Below are positions 18,562 to 24,137 of a stretch of DNA of 24,137 nt, piece by piece. Each line of letters begins with the position of its first letter. Positions within the stretch are counted from its first letter, which is position 1. The DNA comes from Pilasporangium apinafurcum (lineage: Eukaryota; Oomycota; Peronosporomycetes; Pythiales; Pythiaceae), in contig BCKE01000100.1 of NCBI GenBank assembly GCA_001600495.1, positions 41,251 through 65,387 of the forward strand, read 5' to 3'. The notes beneath the pieces are model-generated. The model did no database searches. It saw only the letters and a program-made list of their open reading frames with translations, and had not been told where the DNA came from. A program made the translations under genes and the position numbers.

Positions 18562-19603
18562 TCACTCTTGAGTATCTGTCAAAGCTGCAGATTGATCAGT
18601 CGCAGCAGAAATTTCACATGAATCATAATTGCAATTGACAGGGCGATCCGACTCTTTTTTTTTGGATCACATCCACAAGAGTAGTCGCTTCTTGCTCAGA
18701 GAATAATTTCAGCTTCTTTGCTACATCAGCGATAGACAGTCGTTGCTCTGGATCTAGGTGGCACATTCGTTTGACTAAATCCCATTGCTCTTCATTCATT
18801 TGATCGGGCTTTGATGGAAGCTTACCAGATTTCACCCAAAGTCGAACGGCCGCATCTTCTTCTTGTAGTATCCACGGAAACTCACCACTGACAGCTTCAA
18901 TGATGCACATCGCAAACGAGTACACATCAGATGCCAGCGTTGGCTTTTCATCATTTAATACCTCAGGCGCTTTCCAACGTGGAGCACCGACCTGCTTGGG
19001 TTTCTCATTACCTGAACTCGTTTGCATGTCTGCATCCTCATTCGAACTCAGGCCAAAGTCTGCAAGCTTAACCTTCCCATCCGATCCTACCAGAATATTG
19101 TTACATTTGAGATCGCTATGCACAATATTGCGGTGGTGAAGATATTGTAGACCGAGACAAGCTTCATACAGTTTCTGCCATATTTGATGTTTATGTTCAT
19201 GCAAATAATGATCCAGTTGGCCATGACCAGCGTATTCACACACAAAGAACAGTTGTTCGCCGACATGACACGCGCCAAATAACTTGACAACGTGTGGATG
19301 GAAAAGCTTGAACCAGATCGTCACCTCTTGCTCAAACATTGCACGGAAATCTTCTTTTGCTTGAGGTAAAACTTTCTTGATGACGACGTCTGCGTTGAGC
19401 CACTTGCTAAAGTGAACAGATCCATACGAGCCTTTGCTGAAATACTTGAATTCATCGCACTCGACTTCATATGGGGGGATGAACCAGTCAGGCACGTCCA
19501 CTTCTGGCACAGAATCAATCGATGCACAAGTTTGGTCAATAAGTGCGGCTTCAACATCATTGTAGCTCGTATGGTGTTTGCTCAATTCAAATCGCAGACA
19601 CAT
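18562..19603 (-). CDS. Locus 2: TKL-type protein kinase domain, active-looking
   Basis: This is the catalytic part of the locus 2 protein. After the end of the helical region and the linker PDWFIPPYEVE, the kinase shows Gly-loop SKGSYGSV, lysine K76 in VVIKK, Glu in MFEQEV, catalytic Asp D164 in HSDLKCNN, DFG at 182-184, and KAPEVL. All catalytic residues are present, with the HSD variant of HRD common in oomycete TKL kinases. The open frame as read ends at 18623 after a run of nine A. In the next frame the C-terminal tail (CNYDSC and DQSAALTD) continues to a TGA at 18562-18564 and matches the tail of locus 1. The reading therefore slips by one base at 18655-18663, either a real mutation or a homopolymer sequencing error. 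Confidence 0.85.
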
Positions 19604-19995
19604 CAGCGCTTCTGTTTTCGCTTGCGGTTGTTTTTTTCGTTAGCGTCGGTTTGTAACAGTGTCTGTGGATTTAGCTTTTTGGAAAAGCGTTGAATTTGTT
19701 GTTTTCTCTCGCTTTCCCATTTTGATGCCCATTGATGAATGGGATTAATTGTAGATAAATTCAGCAATTGCATGAGTCGATCGAGATCATGATGCAGAAC
19801 GTAGCTGTTGTCAGCCCTCTGTCGACTAGCAGCAAAGTTCATCAACTGTTGTTGTCGTGATGTTATCTTTATATCCTTGTAGAAGCGAGCAAGTAAAGTA
19901 ACGTAGTTGTCTAACATTCGCCGATTGAGAGATTTTGTCTGCTTTAGCAGTTGGAAATAAATGTCTTCAAAGCGGGTGTATACGTCTTCATTCAT
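19603..19995 (-). CDS. Locus 2: helical linker domain preceding the kinase
   Basis: These 130 residues are alpha-helical in pattern and align along their length with the N-terminal domain of locus 1 (shared LDNY, LLARF, NSY, PIHQWASKWESER versus PVHTWKEKWSEYR). The frame breaks at a run of seven A (19631-19637). The remainder of the helical domain (EALMCLRFEL, compare EALTLLLFEL) continues in the next ORF. The homology also extends upstream past the TAA at 20014-20016 into the end of the ankyrin-pseudokinase ORF, and only five codons separate that stop from this ATG in the same frame. This is therefore an internal part of one longer protein rather than an independent gene. Role: probably a rigid spacer or regulator between the two kinase-like domains. 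Confidence 0.7.
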   Translation of the reverse strand: MNEDVYTRFEDIYFQLLKQTKSLNRRMLDNYVTLLARFYKDIKITSRQQQLMNFAASRQRADNSYVLHHDLDRLMQLLNLSTINPIHQWASKWESERKQQIQRFSKKLNPQTLLQTDANEKNNRKRKQKR

Positions 19996-20013
19996 GGAGC
20001 TTCCTGTCTTTGA

Positions 20014-22200
20014 TTAATAACAAGCTTCCAGAATATTACTGAGTACATCCTTGATTAGAGTGTTGTTGCATTCGCGCACACAGTACTTATTCACACGGAC
20101 AACACTCTTACTCTTATCCTCATTGTTGCTTGCGATGCCGATCGTGCTCAATGCTTCTTGATTGGCAAATTTGTGCAGCTCACGCACGACGTCTGATATT
20201 TTCGGTCGTTTCTTCGGTTTCAACGCGCACATGCGCTCCACTAGCTTCCATTCTTGTTTGTAATAATTGTCAGCTTCATATGGTAGTATTCCACTCGTTA
20301 CATTTTCGCGAATATCCCAATCTGAGTATCCACTCCATGGAATTTTTTCACTCACAACCTCCAACACACACATGCCTAGTGAGTACACATCTGATGCAAA
20401 CGTCGGGGGTTCATCCTCAAAACACTCTGGGGCTTTCCAATTCCAATTCGCTCTTGTGAATAAGTTTTCACCATGGTTTGTTTTAGCACATTTCGAATTA
20501 AAGCTCCGCCCAAATCCTGTCAGTTTGGCCACCTCGTCCCCACCAATTAGAATATTACTAAATTTCAAATTGTCATGCACTATATTGCGTTCGTGCAAAT
20601 ACTGCAATCCTAATGCAGCTTCATATAATTTTTTCCATATTTTAGGCTTGTTGGACGGATTTTTCAAGTAGTCGCCGAGAGAACCATTGGTAGGATGTTC
20701 ACATACAAAAGCAGGATTACCAATATCCCAGGCGCCGTAAAGCTTCACTACATGAGGATGATTTAGTCGATACCATGTGTTAACCTCTTGATAAAACAGA
20801 TCGAGCATATTTTTATCGCTCGAAATCAACATTTTCACAGCAACAGGTGCGCCAATCCATTTGCCATAGTGCACAGAAGCGAAGAATCCGCCATTTAAAG
20901 TTTTGCGACTCCCATCATATTCGACTTTCGATGGGTGGATAAACCACTCAACAGAAAAATTATCTCTTGGTAGTAGCTGATGTTCCATTCTGGTTTGATG
21001 AGATGGGGAGTCAATATTGGCATCATCAGTAGCGTCAACGTGAGCATTCGCCGTTCTTCTACTTCTATCATGATCCAACTTTGCACCTTTCGCCAACAGC
21101 AACTGTGTGATCTCAATGTGTCCTCCTTCCGCAGCATATAGCAGTACCGTTCTTCTAAATATGTCCTGATGATCTACCTTCGCACCTTTCGCCAACAGCA
21201 ACTGTACGATCTCAATGTGGCCCCTTTGTGCGGCGTACAGCAGCGCCGTTCTTCTATCTTCATCGTGATGATCTACCTTCGCGCCCTTTGTCAATAATAA
21301 CTGCACGATCTTAATGTGACCTCCTTGTGTAGCGTATACTAGCGCTGTTCTTTGCCAGTCGTCCTGATGATCTATCCTCACATCTTCCACCAACAGCAAC
21401 TGTAAGATTTCAATGTGGCCTCTTTGTGCGGCGTACAGCAGCGCTGTTCTCCCGCTTCTGTCATGACGATTTACATCTGCACCTTTCGTCAACAGCAACT
21501 TCACGATCTCAATATGACCTCCTTGTGCAGCGTACATGAGTGCGGTTAACCCTTCGCTATCATAAGCATAAATACTTGGATATTTCGCCAACAGCAACTT
21601 CACGATATCAATATGACCTCTTTCTGCAGCATTCAACAGCGCTGCTCCCTCCCACTTATTCCGATGATTTACTTTTACACGCTTCTCCGTCAGCAACTTC
21701 ACGATATCAATATGATCGCCTTCTATAGCATTCAACAGCGCTGTATTTCCATAGTTGTTCTGATGACTTACATTTGCGCCCTTCTCCATCAGCAATTTCA
21801 CGATATCAATATAACCTCCTTCTGCAGCATTCAACAGGGCTGTTTTCCCCCACTTATTCTGATGATTTGCATTTGCACCCTTCATCACTAGTAGCTTCAC
21901 GATATCAATATGACCTCCGTTTGCAGCATTCAACAGCGCTGTTTTTCCTTCATTGTCGTGATGATTTACATTTGCACCCTTCTCCACCAGTAGCTTTACG
22001 ATATCAATATGACCTCCGTTTGCAGCATTCAACAGCAATGACGAATTCAAATGATTATGGAGATTGACGTTCATTGTACTGTGATTTAGCAACTCCATGG
22101 GGCGCTCGATATTTCCTTCTTGAATAGCTTCCGAACATTCATTCCAAATAAGGCGCTCATGCGTATTGCGTTTTATCTTCACACTTTGTATTTGACCCAT
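20014..22200 (-). CDS. Locus 2: ten-ankyrin-repeat protein with C-terminal pseudokinase
   Basis: This intact 728-residue ORF has three parts. Residues 1-52 are an N-terminal cap. Residues 53-380 are ten ankyrin repeats of 33 residues with core TALLYAAQRGHIEIVQLLL. Residues 434-681 are a kinase fold preceded by VEWFIHPSKVEYD. The lysine (K456, VAVK) and Glu (E472) are kept. The Gly-loop is poor (NGGFFASV), HRD reads HDN (catalytic Asp to Asn at 544), and DFG reads GFG (562-564). This predicts a pseudokinase: it may bind nucleotide but should not transfer phosphate normally. The ankyrin part would bind partners, and the pseudokinase would regulate the active kinase that follows. The ORF ends with TAA at 20014-20016, five codons before the next ORF in the same frame. 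Confidence 0.9.
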   Translation of the reverse strand: MGQIQSVKIKRNTHERLIWNECSEAIQEGNIERPMELLNHSTMNVNLHNHLNSSLLLNAANGGHIDIVKLLVEKGANVNHHDNEGKTALLNAANGGHIDIVKLLVMKGANANHQNKWGKTALLNAAEGGYIDIVKLLMEKGANVSHQNNYGNTALLNAIEGDHIDIVKLLTEKRVKVNHRNKWEGAALLNAAERGHIDIVKLLLAKYPSIYAYDSEGLTALMYAAQGGHIEIVKLLLTKGADVNRHDRSGRTALLYAAQRGHIEILQLLLVEDVRIDHQDDWQRTALVYATQGGHIKIVQLLLTKGAKVDHHDEDRRTALLYAAQRGHIEIVQLLLAKGAKVDHQDIFRRTVLLYAAEGGHIEITQLLLAKGAKLDHDRSRRTANAHVDATDDANIDSPSHQTRMEHQLLPRDNFSVEWFIHPSKVEYDGSRKTLNGGFFASVHYGKWIGAPVAVKMLISSDKNMLDLFYQEVNTWYRLNHPHVVKLYGAWDIGNPAFVCEHPTNGSLGDYLKNPSNKPKIWKKLYEAALGLQYLHERNIVHDNLKFSNILIGGDEVAKLTGFGRSFNSKCAKTNHGENLFTRANWNWKAPECFEDEPPTFASDVYSLGMCVLEVVSEKIPWSGYSDWDIRENVTSGILPYEADNYYKQEWKLVERMCALKPKKRPKISDVVRELHKFANQEALSTIGIASNNEDKSKSVVRVNKYCVRECNNTLIKDVLSNILEACY
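21061..22044 (-). repeat. Tandem 99-bp repeats encoding ankyrin units
   Basis: Ten units of 99 bases recur with high DNA identity, for example CAGCATTCAACAGCGCTG and ACGATATCAATATGACCTCC repeated in step. Two subgroups are visible: the N-terminal units use LLNAAxGGHIDIVKLL, the C-terminal units use LLYAAQxGHIEIVQLL. This indicates two rounds of recent unit duplication. Confidence 0.9.
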
Positions 22201-22639
22201 AACTTCCCTCGCTTCTTCCTTTCGTTATTATCATACAAAGCCTTGCCAGCTTCCACGCCTGTTGTTATCTCTTTTGCTTTTTCGTTAAGTCTCTACTAAT
22301 AGTAACCGCACACATCAAACATCATCGCTTCATCAGTATTCACGATCCAGAAACATACATTGCTTACTTGTTCGACGATCAAAAATCCCGTCCTCCTTTC
22401 TTCAAATGGAAATTTCAAATGAGGCTGAGAGTAGAAGTGTGGGATAAAAAAATCAGGTTACAGATACAAAAAATAAACCCATTGTCAGCTATTGATTCCT
22501 GTCATTTTTAACCAATCAAAAGTATTTGCGGTGTAAAAACCAATCGTGAATGTGCGTAGACCAATCCATAAACTTTCGGCTCGTAAAGAAGACCGCTTGA
22601 ACAATAATCATAAAATTAAGGGAGAAGGAAAAAAATAGA
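22201..22639. other. 5' region of the ankyrin-pseudokinase gene
   Basis: No ORF is supported. It contains an Inr-like site and, beyond it, spacer sequence before the first inverted-repeat element. Confidence 0.5.
22409..22423 (-). promoter_or_regulatory. Inr-like site upstream of the ankyrin-pseudokinase gene
   Basis: On the minus strand CTCATTTGAAATTTC matches 15 of 15 of the last positions of the oomycete initiator consensus. The distance of about 210 bases to the ATG is long, so a longer leader or an upstream intron is possible. Confidence 0.4.
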
Positions 22640-23125
22640 GAATTGATATTTCTACCCCCTTTTCTTGATAAATCTACCCCCCTTGTCACAAAACACGCTA
22701 AGTAAAGACGCAAAAATAGTAGACACGGCTCGAGCTATCAAATGCCACACGAAGAGAAGAACAGCATGGAGATGCCAAGTGAATCATTTACTGACTATGG
22801 AACCGTGAAGGAGTTATTTGAAGCCCTCCTTGCCGTAGCTCACCAAGAAGGATTTTCCTTGCGGATTGTGCGCTCTGACCCGCTAAACTATTCCCAATAA
22901 TGTAACCATGTGGAACTGAACCTGATTGCGCGAAACGTGTGTACTTGTTCGTTGTAGTGCAGTGAAAATCCTTTGGCATGCCTAGCTACTTGCATGCTTA
23001 TTGCACGTGTGTNGATTGTTTGTTTCCATTACAATCACCTTTCCATTTCATCACTGTACTGGTAACACCGTGTTTTGTGACAAAGGGGTAGATTTATCAA
23101 GAAAAGGGGGTAGAAATATCAATTC
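22640..23125. mobile_element. Non-autonomous MULE-like element with long inverted repeats
   Basis: Arms of 58 and 57 bases (22640-22697 and 23069-23125) are inverse copies, differing only where CCCCCCTT faces CCCCTTT. Long terminal inverted repeats and an internal fragment like the N-terminal DNA-binding part of FAR1/MULE transposases suggest a Mutator-like derivative. No clear 8-9-base target duplication could be confirmed because the flanks are A-rich. Confidence 0.65.
22742..22900 (+). pseudogene. N-terminal fragment of a FAR1/MULE-type transposase
   Basis: The 52-codon frame has the pattern F-x-D-x-x-x-V-x-E-L-F-E-A-L then HQEGFSLRIVRSD. This resembles the start of the WRKY-GCM1-like DNA-binding domain found in MULE transposases. 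It ends at a TAA and nothing further of the transposase follows. It lies inside the inverted-repeat element. Confidence 0.5.
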
Positions 23126-23126
23126 C

Positions 23127-23338
23127 CAAAAAATATACCAAAAAATAATCAAAAAGAAAAAAATATACCAACTAATGAATAAAGGACAAAAATATACCAA
23201 TATAGACTAAAAATGAAATTTTTTAGGGAATATAAACAATATGTACCAGGATAACTAAAAAATAAAAATTTTGCACCAAAAAAATTAAAAATAAAAAAAA
23301 TGTACCAAAAAAACGAAAAATGAAAAAAATATACCANG
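23127..23338. repeat. A-rich tandem array with TATACCA motif
   Basis: Units of about 28-30 bases end in TATACCA, TGTACCA or TGCACCA, separated by A-rich spacers (at least seven copies). A related inverted series (TGGTATA, then ATACA) follows the right arm at 23878-23990. Together they look like the subterminal repeats of a foldback- or MULE-type element. Confidence 0.7.
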
Positions 23339-23891
23339 CANGTATACTATACTCTCAAATGTACATAATATCCNGTTTCAACCAGGAAGATATTCCGATT
23401 AAGATANGACATAGTTAAACACAATGAAAGCNTATGTTCCTNGTATCCATCAGCATTACAATACATTTTTCTGTATTTTTAGCGAGGAAAACCCAGTTTT
23501 GGATGAAAAACGTCTACTCAATATGCACAACATAATAGCAAGGATGCAATGTGTGATCAAGTGACCGTGCTACGCCAGGTCCTGCGATTATGACCCATTT
23601 GATTGCACATTCCGCATCTTCTGGTTTGGCGCTTTTCCGTGATCTAAGTAGCTTGTTACAATGGTTCTTGCATATTAACAATCCTTGNTGATATAAATTC
23701 AGTGGTCATTGAGTACATAAAGCGGCCTGATTCTGCTGGATCATCGTGAAAGCTAATATGTGCTGCAGAGGACTTTCCTATATAATTGCGCCCATGTATA
23801 AATTAAATTATGCCATAAATCCATGACGCTGGTTGAAACCGGATATTATGTACATTTGAGAGTATAGTATACATGCATGGTATATTTTTTT
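23323..23891. mobile_element. Second inverted-repeat element with zinc-knuckle scrap
   Basis: Arms of 63 bases (23323-23385 and 23829-23891) are inverse copies. The three N in the left arm face t, t and g in the right arm, and no other difference is seen. The centre of about 440 bases contains a short zinc-knuckle frame and no complete gene. With the A-rich arrays outside both arms, the whole structure may extend from about 23127 to 23990. Confidence 0.65.
23557..23619 (-). pseudogene. Zinc-knuckle C-terminus of a MULE-type transposase
   Basis: The frame reads RCGMCNQMGHNRRTW and then runs to a TGA. C-x2-C-x3-GHN-x-RT is the hallmark of the CCHC knuckle closing many MULE/FAR1 transposases. 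The final Cys appears as Trp. Upstream no SWIM domain could be traced in any one frame. Confidence 0.45.
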
Positions 23892-24137
23892 TAGGGATAA
23901 TACAAAAAATATACATTTTCTAAACATAAATACAAAAAATATACATTTGAAAAGATAAATACAAAAAAATACACTTATGAAATAAACTAGGTAATTTACA
24001 AAAGAAATAGCAGTCAACAGATGTGACGATTACTTGGTTTCTGAGACGCTGATTGGACAAAAGTCGATTTGACGGATTCTGATTGGCCGAAATACGAAGA
24101 ACTTCAAGGACGTTGGTGGGCGGAGGTGGCAACTTGA
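23892..24137. other. A-rich flank and unassigned right edge
   Basis: The inverted series of ATACA units continues to about 23990. The last 130 bases are of ordinary composition, with a short partial duplication (GCTGATTGGACAAA and TCTGATTGGCCGAA). No gene is seen. Confidence 0.4.

Noticed and set aside
21540-22067. Plus-strand ORFs rich in SRYQYDL-type repeats
   Set aside because: They are the antisense of the tandem ankyrin units; the repetition comes from the minus-strand array.
23127-23338. CRISPR-like array
   Set aside because: The repeated part is a short TATACCA motif with A-rich low-complexity spacers, the genome is eukaryotic, and no cas gene is present.

Overview
The window looks like nuclear DNA of an oomycete (water mould). 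Three things point there: a Crinkler (CRN) effector header with the LFLAK motif and the HVLVVVP junction motif; matches to the oomycete initiator (GCTCATTYBNNNWTTY) just upstream of several start codons; and the mix of secreted hydrolases, ankyrin proteins, TKL-type kinases and transposons. Scattered N bases and many broken reading frames suggest a draft assembly of a repeat-rich accessory region. Layout, left to right: an intact secreted GH5 glycoside hydrolase (306-1544, +); a gene-poor stretch with a palindrome and a decayed ORF (about 1.55-2.9 kb); a large intact ankyrin protein (2900-4582, +); a decayed ankyrin/pseudokinase/helical/kinase locus (4889-7929, -); a decayed Fanzor (eukaryotic TnpB-like nuclease) gene (about 8342-9508, -); a CRN effector gene interrupted by two in-frame stops (9677-11476, -); a complete-looking Tc1/mariner/IS630-type transposon with terminal inverted repeats and an intact transposase (about 11650-13381); a divergent CRN-like NTPase gene lacking the secreted header (13440-14666, +); a broken TFIIS-like zinc-ribbon gene and a broken coiled-coil gene (14755-16104, -), possibly of large-DNA-virus origin; an aspartic-protease homologue whose catalytic motifs are lost (16330-17475, -); a stretch with no recognisable gene (17.5-18.55 kb); a second, better preserved copy of the ankyrin/pseudokinase/helical/kinase locus (18562-22200, -) with ten recently expanded 99-bp ankyrin units; and a terminal zone with two inverted-repeat elements that carry scraps of MULE/FAR1-like transposase (22640-23990). 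How the parts relate: the two kinase loci are paralogous. Aligning them shows that each was probably one long protein with ankyrin repeats, a pseudokinase, a helical linker and an active-looking kinase. This resembles the tandem pseudokinase-kinase logic of JAKs and plant tandem-kinase immune proteins, but in an oomycete with ankyrin repeats in front. The two CRN-type genes are divergent, and the Tc1/mariner element sits in what would otherwise be a shared promoter region of about 230 bp. All functional statements are read from sequence motifs; no searches were run.
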